Shown one piece after another: positions 1 to 12,600 of a stretch of DNA of 64,000 nucleotides (its first letter is position 1; the number at the start of each line of letters is the position of its first letter). The notes under the pieces are model-generated. The model had not been told where the DNA came from and searched no databases. It saw nothing but the letters and a program-made list of their open reading frames with translations. The translations under genes were made by a program, and so were the position numbers. Source of the stretch: Limnoperna fortunei (lineage: Eukaryota; Mollusca; Bivalvia; Mytilida; Modiolidae); NCBI GenBank assembly GCA_944474755.1, contig OX104112.1:24950460-25014459 (forward strand), read 5' to 3'.

Positions 1-488
1 ATGATCTGGAACTAATAGCATGTTGTCATCACATAGATGGTCCCTCATATATTGAAATCAGACATCGTACAGACACTTGCCCTCTTTAATTGTGTTTATC
101 TCCCTTTGAATGTAAATACGATTTCTAAACAATAGTTAGTAATAAAATAAAAAGTTTATACTTGATCAGTATCGTCTTAAAAACTGGGATTGTTCACAAT
201 GCCCGACCCACAGAGCCAACACGTTCAAATGTGTCGTATAATAATTGACCTCTCGGCCGGGATCAGATCAAAATACGGAAAGCCTGACCGCGCACCATAG
301 TAGGTTACTTCTTTGGACAGTACCACGCTCCTTGCAAGATAAAAACGTCTTTTGTAGATATTGATGAGTATACGTTGTAGCTGGTTTAAAATGCAAATTT
401 CAAAGCCCCTTATCCATACATCCGTGCCTGACTTCGCGCCTTGATTGCAATGCACTTCTGTATTGAATAAATGAAAACATCTTATCGA

Positions 489-1086
489 GGTTCCAATGCA
501 TTCAAAATGCTGCGGCTGGACTTATTACCAGAACTCGTCATAGTAAACCAATAACACCAGTTCTAAAATCATTACACGGAGTTCCGGTCAAACCACGATG
601 TCAATACAAACTTTTAATTTGCACCTTCAAAGCGTTACACAACGATGAGTCATCATATTTGGAAGAACTAGTTGAGAAATACGAACCAAGAAAAACTTAA
701 AGACGTATCTTTTTAAATTGGCTTATGAATCGTAATATAACACATTTAACAATGGGACATAGTTTATTATGTGGTTTTTTGGGAACTATATTTCAGAAAA
801 AAAGTTAAATCTTATTTTAAATTTTAGTATTTATTCATATTGTTATTCATCTGTTTTATATCATTTTAAAGTAAATTTTTGCGTCTATTCTGTTTTTTGT
901 ACTTTTACATATTTTTTTGTTGTATAATTTTTAAGCATTGTTTCTTTTTCATCGCATTGTAATATGTGTTTCTGTGTATTGTATTACTTGTTTTTTAATT
1001 TTTTTTTGTCATGTAAAGCGTCTTGAGCGATTTTAATTAATTATAACGCTATAAAAAAAACTGTGTAATAATAATAATAATAATAG
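489..1086 (+). mobile_element. 3' end of a CR1/L2-like non-LTR retrotransposon (5'-truncated, dead)
   Basis: From 494 one frame reads the typical C-terminal end of a LINE reverse transcriptase: IQNAAAGLITRTR, then ITPVLKSLHGVPV, then LLICTFKALHN, then YLEELVEKYEP, before a stop near 698. This is the conserved region after the RT palm in CR1/L2-type elements. The sequence then runs through an AT-rich 3' UTR to a block like AAGCGTCTTGAGCGATTTT and ends in a (TAA)n tail at about 1068-1085, as such elements usually do. Nothing upstream of the RT C-terminus is recognisable, so this is a 5'-truncated copy. It is a different family from the element at 37.8-41.4 kb. Confidence 0.85.
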
Positions 1087-1099
1087 TTAATCCATACAT

Positions 1100-1430
1100 T
1101 TCGATCAAAATTTGTTTGCCCTTTGTTCTAAGGTTCTCGAAGTGATTTATTGTCTGTTACCTTGCGTAAATACTGCTTGACTGTCTTGCCCATTAGAACT
1201 TTTTGTATGGTATATTGCGTTTCAATCTCTTATAGAACAAATACTATCATTGTAACTATGTGAGCTCTTTTGAAATATAACAGATTTGTTCTTTTGTCAT
1301 GCTTTTTTGTATGTCACGAAAGCGCTATGATGTCAGTTAAGGACTAACCCGATAATACAAAGTTTATTTGGAAATAGAAAAAAGTATCGAAGGTATCCTA
1401 GCTAGGTGTGATAATGAAATAATAAGTCAA
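1100..1430. other. Non-coding AT-rich stretch
   Basis: I see no exon, RNA gene or recognisable repeat here. Confidence 0.5.
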
Positions 1431-1439
1431 TGATCATGT

Positions 1440-1575
1440 TTAAACAAAAGAAGGGATAGCAACAAACAAACAGACGCACAACACAAAGACAAAAAATTTA
1501 GAAACAAGAACCCAACTAAAAACTTTGGGTGAGTCCAAGTGCTCCGGAAGGGTAAGCAACTTTACAATAGCTCGA
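1440..1575 (-). repeat. 3' UTR fragment of the RT-encoding retroelement family (see 24100)
   Basis: This stretch shares words with 24130-24290 in the same order: CAACACAAAGACAAAAA, GAACCCAACTAAAAAC, AGTGCTCCGGAAGGGTAAGC, then a TCGAC block. It is therefore a decayed piece of the same 3' UTR, in the same orientation as the copy at 24.1 kb. No coding part remains. Confidence 0.6.
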
Positions 1576-2224
1576 CTTGAAAAACTATTCGATAATTAAT
1601 TTTCTATGAATAGAAATGTTAATTGGGTTAGGATGTATTGTGGCAGGAAAATAGATGTTGTCGTATATAAAGTTGAGCTATATTTTTTCCAACGTTCTTT
1701 TACGATAATTTATAAAATATTTATCTGTTGACTGCAAGAAAAACACATTAAAGTATAGTGTACCAGACATGCTACAAACCAAAAATTCCCCTTTGAAAAA
1801 CCACAGAAAATCAGTTTTTTGACATACACTGTCGAAAACAAACTATATGACGATATCATGCAGTCCTTCGACCACTTATTTTTCGAAAAGCATTCATCAT
1901 ATGACAAAATATAATTTGGGGCATAGCCTTTCAAAATGAAAATTCAATTTACTAAAATCGAGACAAGAAAGTAAGTCTCTTTTAAATCAGCACTCATTAA
2001 AAGGACAACTCCGTTTGCACACTGGTACAATTAACTTATCTGTGACATGTCAAGGGTTTCCGGTACTTCTTGAAACCATTAAAGACAAAGTGCCCTCTAG
2101 GGTTCAAGCACTAACTACTTTGCCTCCAGGAGAGCAGACCATGAAGACATATTATATATATTGTTAACATTAGAACTGTTTCTTACTTATTAATATCTGT
2201 ATTGAGCTCCTTACTCTTATTTCT

Positions 2225-2320
2225 TGTCGAAGGTCGGGGGATTCACCGGTACACTTGCTTCCAATCACACTACAAAATGGACGTCACGGTAAAGCAACAA
2301 AATTGCTAGACATATTGCTT
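2225..2320 (+). repeat. tRNA-derived SINE, 3' half (decayed)
   Basis: Contains the SINE body and tail in order: GGTCGGGGGATTC, then GGTACACTTGCTTCC, then TGGACGTCACGG, then a degenerate GCTGAAA-type end. It matches the 3' half of the better copy at 51789-52025 read on its own sense strand. Confidence 0.5.
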
Positions 2321-2809
2321 TTATGGTTTCATTTCATTTCCTATCTCATCGAATAGGTAAAAGATTATGTCTGATTTATACGGTTGTAAAAAGGGAACAC
2401 TCGACTTGTATGCTTATTTGATTAAGTTTATAAGTAGTATGTGCTGGATTTTGGGGTTTATCTCTCTGTCAAAAAAACAAACCAAAACAAGTTGGCCACA
2501 GAATTGCTGAAATTATAAAATCACCAAGTAAAGACCACATATTTGTGTTGTCAGAGGTGTCCACAACACTGGAACGACCGAACGTAGAATTATTCAATTT
2601 TCGTTTTTGGCTTTGACCTTTTGTTTAAGAAATGTCTTTGAAACATGGCGAATCAAAAGTGTAATCAGTCTACAATTTTAAAGGTAATATACTAATAATA
2701 TATGTTATTTCAGAAACATGTAATTCAATGATAATTCGAGATTTGTTATCCGGAAGATCAGTTTTACAATGTAGAGTTTGCAAAGGATAGATCATAGATT
2801 CGATTATAT

Positions 2810-2905
2810 TTGAACATATTCACTAGGTACACCGGCTTCCTCCCGAATAACAAATGGACATCAAGATATAGCTGAAAAATGCTGAAAGTGGCGTTAACCC
2901 CATTC
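2810..2905 (+). repeat. tRNA-derived SINE, 3' half
   Basis: Reads GGTACACCGGCTTCCTCCC, then AAATGGACATCA, GATATAGCTGAAA and GCTGAAAGTGGCGTTAA. These are the 3' blocks of the SINE family, whose copies end in GTGGCGTTAAAC. The head with the RNA polymerase III boxes is absent. Confidence 0.7.
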
Positions 2906-3027
2906 AACAAATCAAGCACGCTTACTCTTATTTGGCATTCATATCCAGTTTTAGTCATTTCAGCTGTGTATGGATTGTATATCCAATAGGAAGACATATT
3001 ATGCTTCTTTTCCCGTCTTATCGCTCT

Positions 3028-3052
3028 AGTATATATATATATATATATATAT
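3028..3052. repeat. (AT)n microsatellite
   Basis: Simple dinucleotide run inside AT-rich DNA. Confidence 0.9.
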
Positions 3053-3264
3053 TGTGTTTGCTTTATACTATTGCAAAAAGTGTACTCGTTATATATTCTA
3101 ATTTGATTAAGTTTGTCAGTGTCTTGTGCACGATCTTTGGAAATATCCGTTACTCATACATTCTTTATCAAAACTAAAAATGCGTTTGCCACAGATTCAC
3201 TGTTTACACCATATTGAAATCTGAAGGCGATTTTATTATTTAACAACAAAATCACTTGCGAATA

Positions 3265-3690
3265 ATTGTTAGTAAAAATGACGTCATATAATGCAGCGTG
3301 TCCGTTGTATCGATTACAAACCAGAAGCCGTTCATTGTCGATGTCATAGTATACAACATCTTGCTTCTGTAGTCAATCAGAACTGAACTGGTCAGTAGAA
3401 TCTTTTGTTTCTTACAATCTGAAGAAGTGGTAAGAAGTAGATTGTTATAACCATCTGCACCCGTTATACCATAATTATCAACAGCTATGGCTGGCGAAGT
3501 CTAAAACACACTCTTTAAACGATCATCCCGACACATTCAGATCTCTGTACCTTCAATGTCTTCACAGTGTTCATCCTAGCTTTTGACAGAGTAGCGAATC
3601 TTGCCTTTCTGTGTTGTGACCTTCTTCGTATCCCTACAATCGATCCTTTGAATACAATATGAACTCCGGCTTTGTCCACAACAAAATCTA
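3265..3690 (-). pseudogene. Relic of a B-box/beta-propeller (TRIM-like) gene, C-terminal part
   Basis: Read on the minus strand this stretch is a decayed paralogue of the C-terminal part of the pseudogene at 47889-49584. Shared pieces include VDNYGITG (VDNYGITF in the other), a block for NLLL..S.D.K.QK.LLTSS, CRDDRL, KVTTQKGKI (KVTTHKDKI in the other) and the end GHAALYDVI. The relic has several stops and frame changes and no B-box or coiled-coil part. The DNA around its stop, GACGTCATATAA, is nearly the same in both copies. It is non-functional. Confidence 0.75.
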
Positions 3691-4189
3691 GACACCATAG
3701 TTTTGCTATAAGATTGCTGAAATAAGGTTAAACCATAAACAAACTCAAACAGTTATTGATAATCGTATTCATTTTATGAAAGGTATATTATGATGTCAAT
3801 CAATTGATTAACTTGTTCTGACTATAAGAACTAAGAAGACGCGTTAGGTTTATTTAGTTACAATTCAGAGACGAACAAAGAGTGAAAAGTGGTTAGGTAT
3901 AATCGTACTTTTGGACATGAAAAAATGTCCTCGTTAGAAGTGGTAGTACTTAATCCTTCTTCAGTTGACATAAAAACACAACATAAGGAAGTCAGTGTCA
4001 GGGTTTTGTAAATATGAATTTTCCCAAACGTAATATTTCCTTGTTTGGATAGTTTAATTGGTTCGTTCACAAAAAACAAGAAAAATTGATAAGTATAAAA
4101 TCAACATAGATATGTTTCACATATTTCACAGTCATATGGCTCACCTGTTTCACCTAGACTATATAAAATCAAGCCAAGACTATTGAAAG

Positions 4190-4330
4190 AACTGTAGGGT
4201 TTCTGTGGCTAACTGGCTAATGTTGTTAGTCATTTACTGTTAATCACGTGCCTGTAAACACTAAGGATGATAGTTCAGGTGTTACTTCGGGCAGGGTGTG
4301 CTCGACTTGTAGATGAATTGACAAAGTTGC
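4190..4330 (+). repeat. tRNA-derived SINE, 5' head and middle (decayed)
   Basis: Contains degenerate TGGCTAACTGGCTAATG (head), TAATCACGTGCCTG, CACTAAGG and GGGCAGGGTGTGCTCGACT (middle), in the SINE order. The short open frame that overlaps it is therefore not a gene. Confidence 0.55.
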
Positions 4331-5578
4331 CAGATTTCCCAATGATGGTCCGGGTGGCGTCAAAACCAAAAACAACAAATATAAAAGAACTATTAAATAA
4401 AATATCACCTTTCCTGAATATCACATTTAAACTTCATCGAACACAATGGTCACACATGACTAGAAAACACCCAATGTCTTGTCTGATTACAAAATGAGAA
4501 ATATAAGATGAAAATAATTTCTAAAACTCCTCGAACATTGTCAAACATTCAGAAAATGAAAAAAAATCCTCTCTTTTCTCCAACATTGTGGCTCAACAGT
4601 CATCGGTGTATACAAAATTACTTGATAATGAATGATTTAACTAGTAAATTATAATCTAGCAGACAAACTGATGTATTAATAATAATTCATTTACGTTTTG
4701 CAATAAAGTTTCATACTAATCTTCGACAACTTGCAGCACTCAAGGAGAAGTCTATCAAAATTAGTATCAGACCACAAACAAGCAGTATTTCTTGACTTCA
4801 GGATGAATGATCAGAAAATGTTACAGTGGAGACAGGATATAACAGAGTTCAGTCTTAGGGACATGTGATGTCCATACAAAAAACAAAAAAGCCATTACTA
4901 TAAAGCCATATCTTGTGTGGCTATATATGATTATATTGGAGTTGAATTCACCCTACAAAAAGGCATACAAGACATTATTATTATATTTGTACTTGTGTAT
5001 ATAAAATCACAACATCGTAAAGAACGATTTGAACATCTTTGAAAATTGTATTGCAAAACGGGTGGTTACAGACCAATAGAGATTCTCAGCGCATCTTTAC
5101 TCCACAATGACCCACCTCATTTTTTTTCAAAACATTCTTGTTGTTAATTTGTTCTTTCATGAATTTAGCTGAAATACTGCTAACTAGTGTTCAGCCAACA
5201 ATCAACCAGATACCTAGATTGTGTTTAAAAATCAAATTCTTGGAAACTTATGGGACTTTTTTATGATATAGTTGTCCTGCTAAATTGTATCCGAGTCTTG
5301 TTTGTCTCCTACCAATAAAGTACGTATAGTGAGAATCAATTTTCTTAAGACTAGTTCGGGAGACTTTCCATGTCATACCAAACGAGAACCGCTAACCATA
5401 TTGCATTAAAAAGATTAATGCATAAGTGTGAATTATACAATGTTAAAGTCACAAAAGAACTTCAAAAAAGTCATGACATCAACATGACAAGTGAGAAAAA
5501 AGTAGTTGCTGCCTTTAACGGCTTTTAATGCACATTATTAGAGCTATAATTATGTCATGGGTCATATATTACTTTGTC

Positions 5579-5584
5579 TTTATT
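5579..5584 (-). terminator. Candidate polyadenylation signal of receptor gene 1
   Basis: TTTATT on the plus strand gives AATAAA on the minus strand, about 200 bp past the stop codon of receptor gene 1. This is the first good candidate downstream of the gene. The call rests on the hexamer and its position only. Confidence 0.4.
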
Positions 5585-5785
5585 TACAGCGGATTTACTT
5601 TAAAAAGAATAAATATTCACAATATCTACAATAAATTTCATAATGTAGGAAAGACATTCCATCTTTACGTAATAGTCCAATCCAAAGTTAACTTCTACTT
5701 TTGAGTATGTTGTAATAGTAAAGTCTGTACAAGGTAGTGCATCGTTCATTGTTACAAGAATGAACTATTTTGATGACTTATGAAG

Positions 5786-6657
5786 TCAACATGAATTTGT
5801 TTTAGGGGTGAGTCCGTCTGTGTAATCATCGTTATCAAAGCTCGCCATTTCTTTGTTCTTCAAACACTCGTCTGATTCGAACACCTGTAAACTGTCGCTG
5901 TCATTATTAACGTTGAACGGACTGCACGAAGGTATCACACCGACGTTTTCATCTAGTGTGATTTCTTTATTAAGATAGGACGAACTGTCATTGTCATACA
6001 ATTTCAAAGGCTCCACACAGATGGCTTGGTCTACATTTGTTACTGAGCTGTAGCTGTTTAAATATTCCATATCGTTTGAGTTCAGTGCTGTATATGGATG
6101 AAGGTAGCCATCTGTGTTTGAACACGTTATGTCTTTACTACCATTGGACGATCCGTCACTGTCCAATGTTTCGTCTACTCGAGATGGTGGTACTGTGTCA
6201 GTATTTGAATCAAGGTAACTTTCCCGTAAAAACGTATCTTTTGGATCACCCAATGTTTCTGAGCGATTCAATCTATGTATGTCATTTTCTTTTGATCTTT
6301 TTTGTGTTAAGTCATCTTCGATTATTTCAAGATACACCTTATCAGATGCAAAAGATCTGTGTTTTGTTTTATTTGTAACATCGGTTACCATTACAAGTAC
6401 ATGTTTGGGCAACATTTCACTTTCGTTAATAGTTTCATAATGAGAGATATACTCTTTAACGTCATTGTCGAATCTTCCCAGGTGTGCCATAGCTTGTGCA
6501 TTCGGTGCATTGTCCTGTTGAACATTTTCCGTTGTCTTTATTACAACAGTTTTACATTTCCTATTAATGCACGCATTACAAATAATTGACAAACACAAGA
6601 CCAAAACCAAACCTACCGCCAATAAACCATAGTAGAAATTTTCACGCAAGAATAGCC
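5786..6657 (-). CDS. Receptor gene 1, exon 4: transmembrane helix and cytoplasmic tail
   Basis: The acceptor TTTTATATTGCAG precedes the exon, which opens in phase 1 and reads GLFLRENFYYG, a hydrophobic helix (GLLAVGLVLVLCLSIIC), then the basic stop-transfer INRKCK. A start at 6649 is only an internal TTG; the exon boundary decides the reading. The tail is acidic, Ser/Asn/Asp-rich and probably disordered. It has tyrosines in YISHYETI, KVYLEI, GYLHPYTAL, MEYLNSYSSV and SSYLNKEI contexts. No catalytic domain is visible. The stop is at 5786-5788. Confidence 0.85.
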
Positions 6658-9600
6658 CTGCAATATAAAACCGTTGTTTTCATGGCTAATTTGTATATTT
6701 GAAATTAAAAATACTAATGATTTATAAATGTCTTATGCCTGAACTATGTCTAAGATAACACGTAAAGACATCAAGCATTGTATTAAAAATATGCATTGCT
6801 TTCCAGGAAAAATCCCAATGCAGTCAAATAATTCCGACCATGATTGTTAATACAGACATTTTAATAAACCTGTTTCAACTGTAAAATCCATGTAATAAAT
6901 ATCATGAAATAATATTTAAAAAACTGGTTTAAATATATTCTGTATGTAAAATCTGATTAAAGATTGCTTGTTGGTTTGCATGACGAAAACATAAGGCGAT
7001 ATTCTAGAAAATGGTGCAAACGGGAAGCTCTTCTACATACCTGAGAACACTACCAAATATAAAAACATTACCTTTTTCATTGGATGTTTCTTGATTAAAG
7101 TCTCTGCGGATGTTTGAATCTGTACTCATGTCAAAAACAAGATTTTCTGCAGAATACAACACAAAAAACGAAATTGTCCTTTCTGCAATTTACCTTTTTA
7201 TCTTTACAACAAAGATTATTATTCAAAATCTAAATCATTAAAGTATACTGCAAATATTTTAACATTATTTTCTGCTTTAGTGTTATATATAGTCTATTGT
7301 AAAGTTTACTGCCAATATTTTAACATGTGTTATATGTATATGATGTGTCAAGTTTCAGTTAAATGAAACTTGGAACAATATATGTTGTAATGGAGAAATA
7401 AATGTGTAATATATTATGGAATTGTTTATGTTAACAATACACAATACACGTATATTAAGAGATAGCATAGTGTACTACAAGTCTGTGATATAGATTCTCC
7501 GCTTGAACCATTGAAGTTTAAAATAATAAATTGGTATTATAATTTCTTGTGGCCTATACATTTGTATTATGTCTCATAAGAATCAAAGAGCTTATAGAAA
7601 GCCAGAGACAAAGAAAAAACGAAAACCACAACCACAATCTTATTACCTCCGGCATCACCTCCTAGATTTTAAACAAAATGGTAAATATTTGAGCAGCATT
7701 ATAAAAAAAACACACAACATGAATTTCTCAGCCAGTTTCTTTCAATATAACAAAACTGTACCAAGTTATAAAAAATCGCATAAGAAAATAAAACTTCAGA
7801 TGTAAGACTACATTAAAGCCTTATTATTGTTAGTTTACGATATTTGACTGATTGAATTTTGTACCCTACGAACAACAACTTCTATGGCATGGATATTAAC
7901 AAATCTAAATCTCCATGTCACATTTAGACTCCGTTCCATATATTAATGTCTTATCACATCAAGCCTTTAAAAAGTCTTAAATGTAACCGACCGAGCAACA
8001 AGAACACACAATCAGGGATTGACCCATTTTGTGAGCAGCTACATATTTGTCCATAATTTCGTCTTTTTCATCAGCCTTCTTTCCTAGCTTGGGTCCTTTT
8101 GATCATGTTTTGCAAGCAATTAAAATATAAAATTTACTTTGATGGTTGGAAATTGTAGAGTAACATTAGTTCAACTTGTATAATGTATTGTTTATCAGCA
8201 GTTAATATTTATTCATCCACTTATAACTTCTATCAACAATGATACCACGATTAATGCACTTAAATTTAATTGAGGGGAACGTCTAAAAATAGTAATTTAT
8301 CTTAGTTGGCTAATTATATAGACACTGGACATTCTGACTTTAAGTGTCACTTTCTTTTGTACACCGGTCTTCATAATCTTTGTGGTAAAATAAAACAACA
8401 AAACGACGTTAGTCGAGATATGACGCTATATATCCTTACTGATAGTAATAAAAAAAACTAAATCAGACTACATTTACATCTTAAGCTACGAGAGCAGAAG
8501 GTTTGTACGAATTGATTTGCTTTATACTGTTTTGAAGTTAAACAATTTCTTGCATACTGCACAATATTGTTTTGCGTGTTAGGGTGTAACTAAGTTGTTT
8601 TTAATATTTCAACATGCCCAGTTTGTAAATGTATTACCTGTTGGTATGTTATCCTGTGTTGAAATAATTTCGTTGAATGCTGCGCTTGTGTATTCTGTAA
8701 TGTATAGTACATATTTTAGCAATAATTTACAATAGCTTTGTTGAGGTGTAAAATTAATTTTAACAACAGCTAACACCTAGTTTTCTAACATAACTAATGT
8801 GTAATTTGTATTAACTTTGATATTGTGTATACAAATTAGGGTTTCGTTAAATAGATATTCTCATTTAAACAATTTAAAAAAATTTAAACGTAAGAAACAG
8901 AACAAAACATGTCAGTTTCCAATGAAGCATTTAGGTGTTAAATATAGTTTTACGAATCATAGAGATTGGTTTTGGGATTTCACAAAGCTCTAACACTAGA
9001 TCTGATAAGCTCTTGCACAGTTGGCACATAAATATTGCTCTATTGTTGGAAGCGGATGTGTTAGGTTAAAATTAAGTTTGGCTGCAAACCATAGGGAGTG
9101 CCATTTTTAAGGAAAGCTATGCTCTTTGCAGGTTTAATACCCGTTTTGCCGTTATAAGTAGGATCATTTTTGCAGCTACAAAGGCTATATTGTTCATCCC
9201 TATTTTTCAGTTTTACGGCCTATTTTTAGTACCTATCGCATTTCCACATCTGAATTATTGTTTTCTAACTTGTGCCTGGCCAGTAAATATCTACTGTGAG
9301 CTTAACAAAAACATCGTTTCAGTCCATGAACCAATTTGAACAGTAATTTATTCAGTATTGATTTTACTAAATGCGTTTGTTGTGCTTACTGCTATTATAA
9401 TTGAAACTAAATCTGAAAAGATCAATGTGAGTTCGTGACGTCAACTTAAATATTTCGTTGTGGATTCTTGGAATTTGAAATTTTACATAAAAATGACAAC
9501 GAATATTTATTTACCAACAAATTACGGTACTTGTGTATATACAACACATAGATATATTTTAATACTTAACGATACAAACCTTTCAGTTTCAACATATAGT

Positions 9601-12600
9601 ACTTTATAGCAATCTTGTTCAAAACCTGTGTTTCACACAGATATTGTCCCAAATCTTCGTTTGTTACATTCAATATTTTTAAATTGTATATTCCTTTTTT
9701 TTTATCTCCTACAATATGAAATCTGCTGTTGTTAAACGCTGATGTGAGAAGAAAACGTTGTGCTATAGTCGTGCCTTCTCGTCGCCACCTAAAAGTTGCT
9801 GGTTCTGAATTTGATTCCAGTCGGCAGTTCATAACTATAGTATCTAATATACTAACATATATTTCTATGTTGTTGGCGAGTACATGTTGAACAACTGAAA
9901 TATATGACAAAAACGATAAAAACTGCAACGATTAACTTTTTAGAACTTGTCCGATCGCGTTTTCATTTTGTTTATTATAAGAGATTTTGTTAACAAACAG
10001 GTAATGTTAACACAGATAATACGGCACTTGTTTTATATTAAACAATAAAAAGTTTTAATCAAGAATATTTATGGGGTTGATTCGGCATTGGTGTTGCATA
10101 AAACTCCGATGGTGACGCAATTGGCCGTAAACAGTGGCTGAGATGTAGACCGTTAGCACTAGACACGGACGCGGAAATGGCACCAGTAGCCAAAGAATTT
10201 CAGCAGGTGCTATCGCATGAAGTTGGTCGGTTATGGGTGCATCTTAATCACAGAGCACCAAGAACACTTATACCACCGGGTTGGAGTTCTAGTGCGTTCA
10301 GGTCACACATAAGAAAATATGCGAAATCCAGGTAAATACACTTTTATGTGGTGTTAATTTAACTATTATTCGTCTATCTCCTTTAAAGCGAGTCAACGAA
10401 ATTTATCCATATAAAGGCCATATCTTTTTAAGTGGTAATTATAGTAATTGTTCAGCTTGTAATTTTCATCCAGGTTTTAAGGATTAATGTGAAATTTAAT
10501 ATGTATATGTATTTCCATTGATATTAATGTATACACGTTTCGCATCTACTATTATTGTTATGTTTTTTTATTATTTTTCCTGAACGAAAATGTGTCTAGA
10601 TATTAGTCCCTCCAATATATAAAGAGGGCACTTGTCTATGTCAGTGTGGTACTTATGATTACCTTAACGTAGGGTTTTCAACGCAAGAATGCTACAGTTT
10701 GGTGGCAAGAAAAAGGAGGCATGAACTTGGAAACACTTTTTTCAATGGGTTGGGCACCAACTTACTTTTGAGCAACCCTCAGATATTTTAGTTGTACATT
10801 GTGGGGTAGCGGTGAGGGGGAGGGGGGAAGGGTGGGTAAAACAATACAGGTCCGAAGTATAGAACCTATGAATGATTTAATGCGATTATTGCCCCTCCCT
10901 AATTTGTGTGGTAAAAAATCTGAGATTATTGTGGCACTTTAGCTAAGACCGGGGGAGTAATGAACAGGCCTACCACAAGAATCAATAACTTCATGGATTT
11001 ATATGCATTATGGAGGGGTGCATTTGGTATCCACAACTTACCAATTGGGATTAAAAAATGTTTTATACAGATGGATTTCATCTACCTGAAATTGCTAATA
11101 AAATTTTGTGCGCAGATATAATCATTTTTTCAAGTTTTATCATGTGATTAATTTATCACGTTCAATTTCAACAATATCGAAGGGGAGAATAAGGTGATTG
11201 TAATTTTGCTTTATATTGTTTATAGCAGTTTTAACTTATACAATATTAAATTTCTGGCAAATTTATATAATGTTTATTCAACCGTTGGGCGTTTTAAGGC
11301 ATGTCCCCCCTCATAATTGTGTTGTGTCTCATACCCACTTTGTGGCAGCGACCTGGTATCTTAACCGATCATGTGACGAAAATCAGACACAACACCAGCA
11401 TAATGCACTTTAATATCCGATAACTGAGCTTGTATTTCGTAGCGCCTTTGACTTGATCTAATGGTAATGAGAATAGTTATTTCTTCGTGATAATGATAAT
11501 GCTAATGGCAATCATTCACCATGATAAGGACGTTTAATATGATAATGTTAATCTTGATTATTCCCTGCATCATGATTATGCTATAACATACCCTAACCTT
11601 TGTTTTACCATAAAGTAATATAACTGCTTTAGTCCTTTAAATTATTAAGTTTCTATGGAGAATGAAGGTAATAACAAAATACTGAACTCCGATGAAACTG
11701 TCAAAAAAGACAGTCCACAAATCAAAGTCCAAGAAACCGGCAAACTCCAGAACCAACAACCAAAAATACAGCAAATACAGCAATGGTTCTTACTTGGTAC
11801 AAACGCTTCAAAAGAAATGTTGGGTTAACCAGGTTTTATGGCATGTCAAACCTCCCGCTGTGAGTTGGTTTGTTGATGAAAATAGATGGATATCATATAC
11901 CACTAGGCAATAATATGTGTATCCAACAATGATCGTAGCACATTCACTGTACACTGAATTCAAAATGGGAAAACTATCTGCAACCATATTTTCAACCAGA
12001 TAGAATATTTTCGACAAGGAGGCTGTATCTATAGTAAAACTTATTAAAAGCGCATACGAGTCTTGTTTTCCTGTAACCTTGGTTCATAAGTTTATCCCGA
12101 AGAAATAGGTGACGTTTGCAAAGATTCTCGCTGCAAACTCTTGCATACTTGATCTATTGAGAAATATAGACATCGTATGCAGAAGCTGGAATATTGCTGC
12201 AAAGGTGATGAAAATTTATCAGTTTGAATTTAGAATCGTCTAGTTTGTCGTAAATTATTGTGCTAAGATGACCGTTGGTGTCAAATACGAGGTGTAATTC
12301 TAAAAATGATGAAGATGAAGATGAATTGACGTAAGTTAAAACAGGAATCAGTTTGAAGAGCTAAGTCGTCACTTGTGTCCGGTGAACTTCATTACTAAAA
12401 ACAAATGCGCGGACAAATGCAACTGGTTGGGTTTGTCTAATTGAAATACTTTATACGTCTTTTACGAAATAGGCGCCATCGGTGCGTTAGTGTTAACGTG
12501 ACATGCATCTTGCTTGTCAAATTGGGTATTGTGAATACAAGGCTCGTCATTTCTTGCGATACCAAAGTTAGGTTAGACAATTTTAAGAAAAGGCAGAACA

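Noticed and set aside
6037..6589. Plus-strand frames of 113 and 76 codons
   Set aside because: Antisense shadows of exon 4 of receptor gene 1.
7569..7805. 78-codon basic plus-strand frame
   Set aside because: Lysine-rich composition expected from A-rich intron DNA; no domain and no conservation signal.
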